A stretch of 64,000 nucleotides of DNA from Pseudomonadota bacterium (GTDB lineage: Bacteria > Pseudomonadota > Alphaproteobacteria > UBA8366), in assembly GCA_036339585.1 (NCBI GenBank), contig JAYZAS010000011.1, forward strand, positions 35,451 through 99,450, written 5' to 3'. Under the pieces are notes generated by a model, which searched no databases, was not told the DNA's origin, and saw nothing but the letters and a program-made list of their open reading frames with translations. Within the stretch, counting starts at the first letter, position 1, and the number at the start of each line of letters is the position of its first letter. Shown here piece after piece: positions 9,587 to 18,359 of this stretch. The position numbers and the translations under genes were made by a program.

Positions 9587-11173
9587 ATGATTGAAACAAT
9601 GAGGTCTTCTCGTGGCGCAGTAAGTGCACCACATCATTTGGCTGCTGAGGCGGGGCTGAGGGTGCTCCGTGAGGGTGGAAATGCAATAGAGGCCATGGTG
9701 GCGACCGCAGCTACCATAGCTGTTGTGTATCCTCACATGAACGCCTTAGGCGGAGACAATTTTTGGTTGATTCATAAATCGGGCAGAATTTTTGGAATAG
9801 ATGCTTGTGGGCGGGCCGCCAAAAAAATCACTAGAGAATTTTATTTGAGCCGCGGTTTCAGTTCTATTCCATCTCGAGGGGCACTCTCTGCTTTGACAGT
9901 GGCGGGTGCTCCAAGTGGCTGGGAATTAGCTTTACAGATAAGCGCGAAGTTTGGTGGCTCGCTGCCATTGGACCGTCTTTTGGAAGACGCTATATACTAC
10001 GCTGGTGTGGGTGTTCCTGTCACACGATCACTTCAAAAAAATGTCGTGAATAAGTCAAATGAATTAGCTGATATCCCTGGGTTCTCTGAAACGTTTTTAC
10101 CCGACGGAAAACCACCAATTGTTGGTGAGCGGTTTGTTTTGCCAGCATTGGCAGAAACGTTGATGCAAATCGGTGAACGAGGAATATCAGATTTTTACGA
10201 GGGAGAACTAAGCAGAAAGATCATCTCCGACCTGGCTAAGGTTGGCAGCCCATTAAGTTTGGAGGATATGGAAAAGCATAAGGCGCGGATGACTGAACCG
10301 CTGCAGGCAGCAACCAGCTCTGGCACACTCTACAATATGCCGCCGCCAACTCAAGGTATTGCCTCACTGATAATTCTCTCATTATTTGATATACTTAAAA
10401 GGCCTGAGGCGGAAACCGCAGACTACATTCATGCTATAATAGAGGCTACAAAAGCTGCGTTTAATATCCGGGATAAGTATGTGGCCGATCCAGACTCCAT
10501 GAATGTCTTGGTCAGTAAGTTCCTTAGTCACGACTCATTAACCCAGTTGGCATCCGGTATTGATTTCAGTCATGCAAAACCTTGGAACACCCCAGTCGAT
10601 AGTGGTGATACGGTTTGGATGGGTGCTGCAGACTCAGATGGTTGTGTTGTAAGCTGTATACAAAGTGTTTATTGGGAGTTTGGAAGCGGTCTTGTTCTCC
10701 CTGAGACAGGAATTGTGTGGCAGAACCGTGGCATAGGATTCTCACTTAATCAAAATCACCATAACAGGCTTGAACCAATGCGCCAACCGTTCCACACAAT
10801 TCAACCCGCGCTTGCTAATCTGCACGACGGCAGGGTCATGGCTTATGGCACTATGGGGGGTGAGGGACAACCACAGACGCAAGCTGCTATATTCAGTCGT
10901 TACGTTACCTATAAGCAGGATTTGCAAACAGCGATAAATTCACCGCGATGGTTGCTAGGTAGAACATGGGGTGATGATACCAGTAAATTACGGCTTGAGA
11001 GTCGTTTTACAGCTGACGTGACCAACGACTTAGCCCAACGTGGTCATGAACTAGAAATGGTTGGTGATTTTGACGACATTATGGGACACGCAGGTGCCGT
11101 GGTGTTACGACCTGACGGGATTTTCGAGGCGGCAAGTGATCCTCGAAGCGATGGGGCCGCTTTAGGGTTTTGA
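9587..11173 (+). CDS. Gamma-glutamyltransferase-family N-terminal nucleophile hydrolase
   Basis: A 528-residue member of the GGT/Ntn-hydrolase family, which self-cleaves to give a large and a small subunit with an N-terminal Thr. The likely processing site is the Thr of SGDTVW near residue 344. Other family features are NALGGDNFW near residue 51 and the C-terminal GTMGGEGQPQ loop. No signal peptide is seen, so it probably acts in the cytosol, unlike secreted GGTs. This resembles amidohydrolase members such as HpxW-type or acylase-type enzymes more than glutathione-degrading GGT. AGGA lies before ATG 9587. It may hydrolyse an amide imported by TctCAB, which is inference from neighbourhood. Confidence 0.88.
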   Translation: MIETMRSSRGAVSAPHHLAAEAGLRVLREGGNAIEAMVATAATIAVVYPHMNALGGDNFWLIHKSGRIFGIDACGRAAKKITREFYLSRGFSSIPSRGALSALTVAGAPSGWELALQISAKFGGSLPLDRLLEDAIYYAGVGVPVTRSLQKNVVNKSNELADIPGFSETFLPDGKPPIVGERFVLPALAETLMQIGERGISDFYEGELSRKIISDLAKVGSPLSLEDMEKHKARMTEPLQAATSSGTLYNMPPPTQGIASLIILSLFDILKRPEAETADYIHAIIEATKAAFNIRDKYVADPDSMNVLVSKFLSHDSLTQLASGIDFSHAKPWNTPVDSGDTVWMGAADSDGCVVSCIQSVYWEFGSGLVLPETGIVWQNRGIGFSLNQNHHNRLEPMRQPFHTIQPALANLHDGRVMAYGTMGGEGQPQTQAAIFSRYVTYKQDLQTAINSPRWLLGRTWGDDTSKLRLESRFTADVTNDLAQRGHELEMVGDFDDIMGHAGAVVLRPDGIFEAASDPRSDGAALGF

Positions 11174-11650
11174 TGCTCCGATCTCCTCTCGAATGGCTAT
11201 TAAAGGTAATTTGAAATAATGTGTTTAGACAGTTGTGCAAGAAAGTTCCCTGGCGGATGACAATCCATTTTAGATTACAATGCAAAAACGACTGAAGAAA
11301 AAGGGGTGTAAGCCATAAAAGCTGTTGAATATTGTTTACCCCATTCTTGCCGCTGGACCATCAGTGTCGCAATACAAGTGCTAAGGTGGCGTTACGAATA
11401 GGCCTCGTTATTTAGGAAAGTCTTTTTGCGAGTAAAGAGGCAGCTGAAGAGGAACATTTAGAGCGCACACTTTGTTATGGTTGTGAGCGGGCTGAAATCG
11501 TTGGTTACAGAAGCATACTGATGGTCAAATGACTACGCTATACTACTTGAAGAAGGTGGGCTCGTAATGCCGGATTAGTTCATAATAGCTGTGGCATACA
11601 ATGTAAAAATGCTAAAAAAGCAAGTAAACTTGTAATTTTATAGTAAATAC
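11174..11650. other. Gene-free region between convergent genes
   Basis: About 475 bases without a convincing gene. One stop-to-stop frame of 38 codons on the plus strand (11416-11529) contains LCYGCERAE but has no usable start, so it may be a gene relic or chance. No repeat, tRNA or clear terminator was seen. Confidence 0.4.
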
Positions 11651-12265
11651 TCAAATTACCGCAGTAAAGTTTAAAGTAATTTTTCTTTCATCTAATGTAT
11701 GCAATAAGTCTCTGTGTCTAAAGTTACTATTAAAAATGATTAGTTGACCCTCATTAGTATCATAAGCAATGTTTTCCATGTTGTATTCATTATCCTCTAT
11801 TACTGGAACAGAAATCATTTTTTCGGCAGCAGGTGAGTCAAAAACAATTTTCGCGGAACCTTTTGGAGCTTTTAGAATATAGATCCCAGAAAAAAGACTA
11901 TTAGGATTTATATGAACGTCAGTAGAGCAGTTTTTTTCGAATATATTTATCCACATGTTCTTAATAAATACATTATTATTTGGTAAGTGTACTCCAATAT
12001 ACTTCGCGAATTCTATCAATTCACATGCAATTATTTGGCTCAAATCCAGAAATTCTGGTTGCATGTGCAACTCGTTATTATTCTCTATTGTGGTATATAA
12101 TGAGCATGCCCAATCACTCGGGCGACTGTTTGGCGTACTGCTGCGAATAAAATCAACGGCCGGCAGTAAACTTTTTTTTATGTCATCATGATCGGGAATA
12201 TTCGAGATCTGCACAGGACAGGGAAATAGCTCTAAGTATCTAGTGTGGGGTGTTACGTCTGTCAT
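11651..12265 (-). CDS. 2OG-Fe(II) oxygenase-like protein, A-type copy 2
   Basis: A 204-residue protein resembling the putative 2OG-Fe(II) oxygenases of the PF13759/TIGR02466 type. Seen: YTT motif near residue 60, NMWINIF, then VHINPNSLFSGIYILKAP in the double-stranded helix core, RHRDLLH and a C-terminal ERKITLNF. Compared with the A-type paralogue at 13039, the second His of the HxH motif is Asn, so metal binding may be altered. ATG 12265 follows GAGG by 6 nt and lies 7 nt after the upstream stop; ATG 12298 would overlap the neighbour. It is the last gene of a four-paralogue cluster. Confidence 0.75.
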   Translation of the reverse strand: MTDVTPHTRYLELFPCPVQISNIPDHDDIKKSLLPAVDFIRSSTPNSRPSDWACSLYTTIENNNELHMQPEFLDLSQIIACELIEFAKYIGVHLPNNNVFIKNMWINIFEKNCSTDVHINPNSLFSGIYILKAPKGSAKIVFDSPAAEKMISVPVIEDNEYNMENIAYDTNEGQLIIFNSNFRHRDLLHTLDERKITLNFTAVI

Positions 12266-12272
12266 TGTGGCC

Positions 12273-12917
12273 TCACATAGTTGCGTTAAAAGACACACTT
12301 ATGCGTTCACCCTCTGAGGCATTTACTTGAACCGAGTGCCGTAAACTGCTGTCAAAAATTACCAAATCACCGGGTTGAGGTGAATATGATGCAACTACAT
12401 TGTTATAGGGAGTATCTCTCTCAATAGGCGGCCTGATCATGGTATCAGCCTGGTAAGAGTGGAAAAGGATCTTAGAACAGTTTGGCGGTGCCTTTACATA
12501 ATAAACGCCAGTCATGATGTGATTGGCATGATTGTGAATCTCCTGACTCATACCGTGCTGATATATGTTTACCCAACATTGAGTAATTCGCAGATTATTT
12601 TCAGCTAATGGATAAGCCATTGTTTCTCCAAATTTTTTAAGGCCTTCCATTAGAAAATCAGCAAATTCCCGAAATGCGGGACGTTCATGAAGATTACAAT
12701 TATTTGATATTGTTGTGTAGACATCACAAGCCCAAGAGGTGGGTTTGCCATTTGGTGTCTCTGCCCGGATCTGATCCAGCTCTTGTATCATAGCGTCACA
12801 AAGTCTGTTTGAATTAGGTGCGCGGGTCAATTGGATAGGAACCTTAAACAAATCTTCCACAATGCGCTCGATTTTAATAGGAGACGCTGGTTTACTGTTA
12901 TTAGGAGTAAGCGGCAT
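12273..12917 (-). CDS. 2OG-Fe(II) oxygenase-like protein, B-type copy 2
   Basis: A 214-residue paralogue of the B type. Seen: SWACDVYTT near residue 69, QCWVNIYQHGMSQEIHNH, then MTGVYYVKAPPNCS, FDSSLRHSV and GERISVSFN. These match the jelly-roll core, with an HxH pair, a distal His and a C-terminal Arg suited to 2-oxoglutarate binding. Substrate is unknown; free amino acid, peptide or small-molecule hydroxylation is possible. It is nearly the same layout as the B-type gene at 13655, with a longer N-terminus of about 17 residues. It precedes the A-type copy by 7 nt, as in the other pair. Confidence 0.78.
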   Translation of the reverse strand: MPLTPNNSKPASPIKIERIVEDLFKVPIQLTRAPNSNRLCDAMIQELDQIRAETPNGKPTSWACDVYTTISNNCNLHERPAFREFADFLMEGLKKFGETMAYPLAENNLRITQCWVNIYQHGMSQEIHNHANHIMTGVYYVKAPPNCSKILFHSYQADTMIRPPIERDTPYNNVVASYSPQPGDLVIFDSSLRHSVQVNASEGERISVSFNATM

Positions 12918-13038
12918 GCCTGGCCTTTCATAAGTTACCCATCATTAAGTGTAATATTTCTACGCAATAGAGGCCAGTTAGTAAAATGTCGCTATTACTG
13001 GGAGGAAATTTTCAATGTCTAAGGGATCAATATTAAAA

Positions 13039-13647
13039 TTACAGAGCGCATGTGAAGCCTATTGAAATTCTCTCTTCATCGACATTGTGAAGCAGAACAC
13101 GATGTTTCAGGTGGCTATTAAAAATTATTAAATCACCTTCACTCATTTTAAAACCAGCCTGGCGCATATTGTATTGATTACTTACCTTTATCGGGGGGGT
13201 TATCATTTGTTCAGATGAAGGAGAGTCAAATGCAAGTAAACCGGAATTATATGGTACTTTTATGAAGTAAACGCCAGTAAATAATGAGTTTGGATGGCAG
13301 TGTTGATCCATAGAGTCTTTATTTTTTAATATATTTATCCACATATTATTTATAGATAATCTACCGTTATTTTTATCTATACAAAGTTTACTTGCAAAAA
13401 CCTCAATTTCCTCAGTGATAAAGTCAGCTAGTTCGCGAAAGCTCGGTTCGTCCATTAGTTGGTTTTTATTGCGCGCAGTTGTGTAAAGGTTGCCCGCCCA
13501 ATGGCGAGGTTTGCTGTTTGGTGTTGTCCGACAAATCTCATTGATAGCTGCCAACAATGTAGAGTTTAATTTTTTAAAATTGGACGGCTTAGAGATTTGG
13601 ATGGTTTGCGGAAAATATTCCAATATTGTCGATGGTAATTCGTACAT
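13039..13647 (-). CDS. 2OG-Fe(II) oxygenase-like protein, A-type copy 1
   Basis: A 202-residue A-type paralogue. Seen: WAGNLYTT near residue 57, NMWINIL, DQHCHPNSLFTGVYFIKVP, LKHRVLLH and EERISIGF. Here the HxH pair is intact, unlike the copy at 11651. The A-type proteins share FDSP after the core strand where the B-type ones have FHSH or FHSY. I chose ATG 13647 because it aligns with the start of the other A copy and lies 7 nt after the upstream stop; ATG 13668 would overlap the B gene by 14 nt. Function beyond the fold is unknown. Confidence 0.76.
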   Translation of the reverse strand: MYELPSTILEYFPQTIQISKPSNFKKLNSTLLAAINEICRTTPNSKPRHWAGNLYTTARNKNQLMDEPSFRELADFITEEIEVFASKLCIDKNNGRLSINNMWINILKNKDSMDQHCHPNSLFTGVYFIKVPYNSGLLAFDSPSSEQMITPPIKVSNQYNMRQAGFKMSEGDLIIFNSHLKHRVLLHNVDEERISIGFTCAL

Positions 13648-13654
13648 TTTTCTG

Positions 13655-14266
13655 TCAGAACCGCGCATTAAACGAAAGGCTAATGCGCTCTCCTTCTATG
13701 TCGTTCGTCGGAACTGAGTGACGCAGCGAACTATCAAAGAAAATGAGGTCACCAGGCTTTGGGTGCAGGGATGCTATCGGGTTGTTGAGTGCGTTTTCCT
13801 CGTAAACAGCAGGACGTATCATTACATCAGCAAAGTGCGAATGAAATAAAATCTCTGAACAATTGGCCGGCGCCTTGAGGTAATAAACACCGGTCATGAT
13901 ATTGTTGGGGTGATGGTGTATTTCTTGGCTCATACCAAAGTTGTAGATATTCACCCAGCATTGCGTGATTTCAAGACTTTCGATGGTAAAATCATATCCC
14001 ATCGCGTGACCAAATTGCATAAATCCCTGGCGCATCAATAGATCGAAATCATGAAATCCAGGGCGCTCATGAAGCCTGTTGTTGTTAGTCAGCGTTGTGT
14101 AAACATCACATGCCCAACTATCCGGCTTGCCATTCGGTGTGGTCATGCTTACTTGCTTAATCTCGGCGACAAGTTTCTCATTAAGTGTTGCCGCATTCGG
14201 AACTTTGATTAGCATAACTGGAACAGGAAATAGCTTTTGGTAATCACGGGCTGGAACTTTGGACAC
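13655..14266 (-). CDS. 2OG-Fe(II) oxygenase-like protein, B-type copy 1
   Basis: First gene of the four-gene cluster, 203 residues. Seen: SWACDVYTT near residue 52, QCWVNIYNFGMSQEIHHH, MTGVYYLKAPANCS, FDSSLRHSV and GERISLSFN, the full set of core features shared with the B copy at 12273. The family (putative 2OG-Fe(II) oxygenases) is common in marine bacteria and phages, usually as single genes. The cluster reads B-A, B-A with matching spacing, so one unit was probably duplicated. The start lies about 90 nt from the divergent ArsC-like gene, so the promoter must be in that short gap. Confidence 0.78.
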   Translation of the reverse strand: MSKVPARDYQKLFPVPVMLIKVPNAATLNEKLVAEIKQVSMTTPNGKPDSWACDVYTTLTNNNRLHERPGFHDFDLLMRQGFMQFGHAMGYDFTIESLEITQCWVNIYNFGMSQEIHHHPNNIMTGVYYLKAPANCSEILFHSHFADVMIRPAVYEENALNNPIASLHPKPGDLIFFDSSLRHSVPTNDIEGERISLSFNARF

Positions 14267-14356
14267 AGCGAACTTTCTTCCTTCTATCTAACTACAAATT
14301 ATAGTCGCATTAGATTGTGGTGGTATTATATGAAATTACGGTTGAGGAGGCGATTG

Positions 14357-14713
14357 ATGATTCATATATATGGTCTGAAAAATTGTGACTCTTGTCGGAA
14401 AGCCATAAACTGGTTGTCCACTGAGAGTATACCTCTGAAGTTTCACGATTTTCGTACTCAGGGACTTGACCCTAAAAAACTAGATAGATGGTTGATTCAA
14501 ACAGATTGGAATGTATTGCTTAATCGGCGCAGCATGACTTGGCGTAAGATTCAAGACATAAAAAAACAGGACCTCAATAAAGCGCGTGCAAGAGATTTGA
14601 TGCTTGCGCACTTTAAATTAATTAAAAGGCCGGTCTTTGAGATACAAAAGAAAGTTCTGATTGGAGCCACAGTGGATATATTTAATATGATAAAGAAACT
14701 AAACAGAGGATAG
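14357..14713 (+). CDS. ArsC/Spx-family thioredoxin-fold protein (YffB-like)
   Basis: A 118-residue small protein with the N-terminal IYGLKNCDSCRKA motif, i.e. a CxxC at the end of the first thioredoxin-fold strand, and a late RPVFE segment as in ArsC/Spx/YffB proteins. Members without arsenic operons are usually thiol-disulfide or glutathione-linked proteins; no ars genes are nearby, so arsenate reduction is not claimed. ATG 14357 has GAGGAGG 6 nt upstream, much better than the longer frame from 14237. It is followed by the SDR gene after 33 nt. Confidence 0.85.
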   Translation: MIHIYGLKNCDSCRKAINWLSTESIPLKFHDFRTQGLDPKKLDRWLIQTDWNVLLNRRSMTWRKIQDIKKQDLNKARARDLMLAHFKLIKRPVFEIQKKVLIGATVDIFNMIKKLNRG

Positions 14714-14746
14714 TTTCCGTAACTCAGGGTCATAGGAGTAAAATAA

Positions 14747-15535
14747 ATGGAATGCAGAATGGACGGACGCAACGCCCTCATTACCGGGTCTAGTCGTGGT
14801 CTTGGTCGTGCGATGGCACTAAATTTTGCGGCATCAGGTGCCAATGTTGTAATTTGTGGTCGGCGTGAAAATTTGCTTAGCGAAACTCTAAAAGAAGTCG
14901 AGGCTGTTTCCGACACAAAAGCGTTTGCATTTGTAGGAGATGTAAGTACAGCTGCTGGTGTAGCTGAGCTGCTAGACAATGCCGAAAATGCTCTTGGTCA
15001 TATTGATATTTTGATCAACAATGCGGGTGCCTCTTTGCGCAAACCTTTCTGTGAGATTAGTGATGAGGAATGGGTAAAAGACTTTGAGGTAAAGGTTTAT
15101 GCCGCCATTCGAACTTGTAGGCATGTTCTTCCAGGTATGATGGAACGTAAGTGGGGTCGAATAATAAATGTTCTCAATATTGGGGCGAAAGCGCCGCCGG
15201 GCGGAGGAGCTCCAACAGCTGTGTCTCGCGCCACTGGAATGGCTCTCACTAAGGTACTGTCCAAGGAGGGAGCTCCTCACAATGTTTTGGTAAATGCTAT
15301 GCTTGTCGGACGGATAGAGAGTGATCAGTGGCTTAATCGTTGGAAAGCAACCGACCAAAAGCAGAGCTATGATGACTATCTCAAAGATATGGCAAAAGAT
15401 CTTAAGTTACCAATTGGGCGCCTCGGGCGTGCCGAAGAATTCGCGAACATGGCTTGTTTTCTTTGCTCAGATGCGGGGTCGTACATAAATGGGGTGGCAA
15501 TTAATGTTGATGGCGGCACAAGTCCTGCCGTCTGA
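14747..15535 (+). CDS. SDR-family protein with altered catalytic triad
   Basis: A 262-residue classical-SDR fold protein. Cofactor motif TGSSRGLGRA (near residue 13), NNAG near residue 91, and C-terminal NVDGG are present. The catalytic Ser-Tyr-Lys positions appear changed: GRIINVLN replaces the Ser region, and the YxxxK site reads TAVSR. It could be a divergent reductase, an acyl/CoA lyase-type SDR or a binding protein. TAGGAG precedes ATG 14747. It is 33 nt after the ArsC-like gene on the same strand. Confidence 0.85.
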   Translation: MECRMDGRNALITGSSRGLGRAMALNFAASGANVVICGRRENLLSETLKEVEAVSDTKAFAFVGDVSTAAGVAELLDNAENALGHIDILINNAGASLRKPFCEISDEEWVKDFEVKVYAAIRTCRHVLPGMMERKWGRIINVLNIGAKAPPGGGAPTAVSRATGMALTKVLSKEGAPHNVLVNAMLVGRIESDQWLNRWKATDQKQSYDDYLKDMAKDLKLPIGRLGRAEEFANMACFLCSDAGSYINGVAINVDGGTSPAV

Positions 15536-15635
15536 GAAATAAGGTCATAATTTTATAAATAACGCCAATTAGAAACTGCAAGTTGTGGCTTACATGCTTA
15601 GCTTGCGGTGCCAATATTTTAAACAAAGGTCTCTA

Positions 15636-18347
15636 TCACGCCGCCTTTAAAAGTGCTTGTCGTAAACAGTAATGCAACATGCCACCATTTTTAAAATATT
15701 CTAACTCCACTTCTGTATCTAGGCGGCAGCGAAGTTGGATGGTTAGCTGCTCGCCGTTTTCCCGTGTGATTTTACATTCGATGTCTTGACGGGGAGTTAA
15801 CCCTTCGGACAAACCGGCAATATCAAATTTCTCTGAACCATTCAACTCAAGCGTTTTACGGGTTTCACCATCCTTAAATTGAAGAGGAAGAACACCCATC
15901 CCAATTAAATTTGAACGGTGAATGCGTTCCAGATTCTCTGCGATGACGGCTCTTATGCCCAATAGTTTTGTTCCTTTAGCCGCCCAATCACGAGAAGATC
16001 CGGTGCCGTAGGCTTGAGCTCCGACAACTACAAGCGGAACGCCATCAGATTTATATTGCATTGCAGCATCGAAGACACTCATCTCTTCCCCACTTGGCCA
16101 ATGGCGGGTAAATCCGCCTTCTTTTCCATCAACCATCTCGTTTTTAAATCGTATGTTCCCAAATGTTCCACGCATCATAACTTCGTGATTTGTGCGGCGC
16201 GCACCATATGTATTGAAATCCTTTCGCTCCACGCCCTTTGATAAGAGATATTGTCCCGCTGAGTGCTCTTCTGGTATGACGCTAATTGGTGAAATATGAT
16301 CTGTGGTGGTCATGTCACCCGCCATTATGAGGCAGCGAGCTCCTTCAATATTCTCTACCTTTGGCAGTTCCATCTCCATCCCTTCGAATAAAGGGGGTCG
16401 TTTGATGTATTCACTATTTTCTGGCCACTTGAATTCTATACCCTCATCAGTTTCCATCGCCTGCCATTCTGGCGTGCCCTCGTAAACAGACGCATAACGC
16501 TTACGGAACATCTCTGGCGTAATTACATCCTCCATAATACTCTCAACTTCTTTTGAAGAAGGCCAAATATCATGAAGAAAAACATCTTTACCTTCTGCGT
16601 CTTGGCCTAGAGGATCAGTGGTTAGATTTATTTGAAGAGAACCTGCAAGAGCATATGCAACAACCAAAGGAGGAGATGCTAAATAGTTCGCGCGGCATTG
16701 AGGATGGACACGTCCTTCAAAATTTCGATTTCCAGATAGGACAGCTCCCACGACAAGGTCATGTTCATCAATAGTATCTGCAATTGATGTCTCAAGCGGG
16801 CCAGAATTACCCATGCAAGTCACACAACCGAAACCCACGATATTAAAACCAAGAGCATCGAGGTCCTTCTGGACACCCGCTGCTTCAAAATAATCTGCTA
16901 CAACACGTGAACCTGGCGATATTGACGCTTTTACCCATGGTTTGGGTCTGATCCCTATTAGTCTTGCATTGCGTGCCAATAAGCCCGCAGCCAGCATAAC
17001 CGCAGGATTTGACGTGTTTGTACAGCTCGTAATTGCGGCAATCATAACCTTGCCATGGCTGAGTTCGAAGTCCTTTCCGGGTACATTCACAGCTTTAATT
17101 TCTGCCGTTCCGCACATATCCTCTAATGCGGTTTCAAAGTTTTTTGGAATTTGACTGAGAAGAGTTTTTTGGTTTGGTCTGGAGGGACCTGCCATGCAGG
17201 GTTCAATATCGCTTAAGTCTATTTCGACAATATCCGTGTAAGTTGGTTCTTTTTTTGTTGGATCTCTCCACAGACCTTGTAGCTTCGCATAAGTCTCTAC
17301 CAGATTGATTTGTTCCTCTGACCTTCCGGATACCCGCAAATAATCCAATGTTTTAGTGTCAATTGGAGAAAACCCCATAGTCGCACCATACTCGGGAGAC
17401 ATATTTCCCAAGGTTGCACGGTTTGTGGCGCTCATTTCATCAAGGCCCGGCCCACAATACTCAACAAAATTTTGCACCACACCGTGATCGCGAAGCATTT
17501 GCGTTGCCGTTAATGCGACATCAGTAGGGGTTGATGCGGGGCCTAGTTCGCCAATTAATTTACAACCAACCACATCCGGTATTAACATTGATATCGGCTG
17601 GCCAAGCATGGCTGTTCCACCTTCAAGACCACCTACGCCCCAGCCAAACACTGATATTCCGTTGACCATAGTGGTATGGCTGTCCATGCCCAAAAGGCTG
17701 TCAGGTATAGCACAGAGCTCGCCATTTATTTCGCGCCCAGTAACAACGTTCGCAATGTATTCTATGTTAACTTGGTGAAGGATGCCTGCACCTGGCGGAA
17801 CAATTCTTACATTTTCGAACGCTTGTGCAGCCCATTTCAAAAAGGAATAGCGTTCACCATTTCGCTCATATTCCAGGGCTACATTTCGTTGTAGAGCATC
17901 TTCGGTACCATGAAAGTCTGCTATCACTGAGTGATCGATGACAACATCGACCGGTATGAGTGGATTTATTGACTTAGGGTCACCGCCTAATTCAGATACT
18001 GCATCGCGCATTGCTGTTAATTCGACCAGAAGTCCCATATTGACGTCAGGCATGAGTATTCGAGCAGGATAGAAATTGATCTCCCGACTGTTTTTTGTGT
18101 TGCTTGGGGTGCTAATATTTTTTTTGGTCTCGGAAACCCATTTGCCAAGTGATGTGATATCATCCGCAGTTACAGAAATTCCATCTTCATTTCGAAGCAG
18201 ATTTTCTGCTAGGACTTTGAGTGAGTAGGGAAGATCAGATAGATTCCCCGCTCCATTCTCTTCTGCAGCTTTTATACTGAAGTAATTGTATTCCTTACCA
18301 TCTACATTGAATGCTCTTTTACAATCAAAACTATTGATGCTTGCCAT
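15636..18347 (-). CDS. acnA: Aconitate hydratase A
   Basis: Converts citrate to isocitrate in the TCA cycle, and may act on 2-methylaconitate. The 903 residues match AcnA (about 890). Cluster cysteines are visible in TSCTNTSNP (near residue 440) and GCVTCMGNSGPL (near residue 505); the swivel domain carries GTGSSRDWAAKG. It is complete and starts at ATG 18347 after GGAAA. Only 12 nt separate it from the upstream lyase at 18360, so the two are probably one transcript, which would couple aconitase to a lyase acting on an isocitrate-like product. Confidence 0.97.
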   Translation of the reverse strand: MASINSFDCKRAFNVDGKEYNYFSIKAAEENGAGNLSDLPYSLKVLAENLLRNEDGISVTADDITSLGKWVSETKKNISTPSNTKNSREINFYPARILMPDVNMGLLVELTAMRDAVSELGGDPKSINPLIPVDVVIDHSVIADFHGTEDALQRNVALEYERNGERYSFLKWAAQAFENVRIVPPGAGILHQVNIEYIANVVTGREINGELCAIPDSLLGMDSHTTMVNGISVFGWGVGGLEGGTAMLGQPISMLIPDVVGCKLIGELGPASTPTDVALTATQMLRDHGVVQNFVEYCGPGLDEMSATNRATLGNMSPEYGATMGFSPIDTKTLDYLRVSGRSEEQINLVETYAKLQGLWRDPTKKEPTYTDIVEIDLSDIEPCMAGPSRPNQKTLLSQIPKNFETALEDMCGTAEIKAVNVPGKDFELSHGKVMIAAITSCTNTSNPAVMLAAGLLARNARLIGIRPKPWVKASISPGSRVVADYFEAAGVQKDLDALGFNIVGFGCVTCMGNSGPLETSIADTIDEHDLVVGAVLSGNRNFEGRVHPQCRANYLASPPLVVAYALAGSLQINLTTDPLGQDAEGKDVFLHDIWPSSKEVESIMEDVITPEMFRKRYASVYEGTPEWQAMETDEGIEFKWPENSEYIKRPPLFEGMEMELPKVENIEGARCLIMAGDMTTTDHISPISVIPEEHSAGQYLLSKGVERKDFNTYGARRTNHEVMMRGTFGNIRFKNEMVDGKEGGFTRHWPSGEEMSVFDAAMQYKSDGVPLVVVGAQAYGTGSSRDWAAKGTKLLGIRAVIAENLERIHRSNLIGMGVLPLQFKDGETRKTLELNGSEKFDIAGLSEGLTPRQDIECKITRENGEQLTIQLRCRLDTEVELEYFKNGGMLHYCLRQALLKAA

Positions 18348-18359
18348 GATTAGATTTTC

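Noticed and set aside
14357..14713. Arsenate reductase arsC
   Set aside because: No arsenic genes are nearby and many ArsC-fold proteins have other roles.
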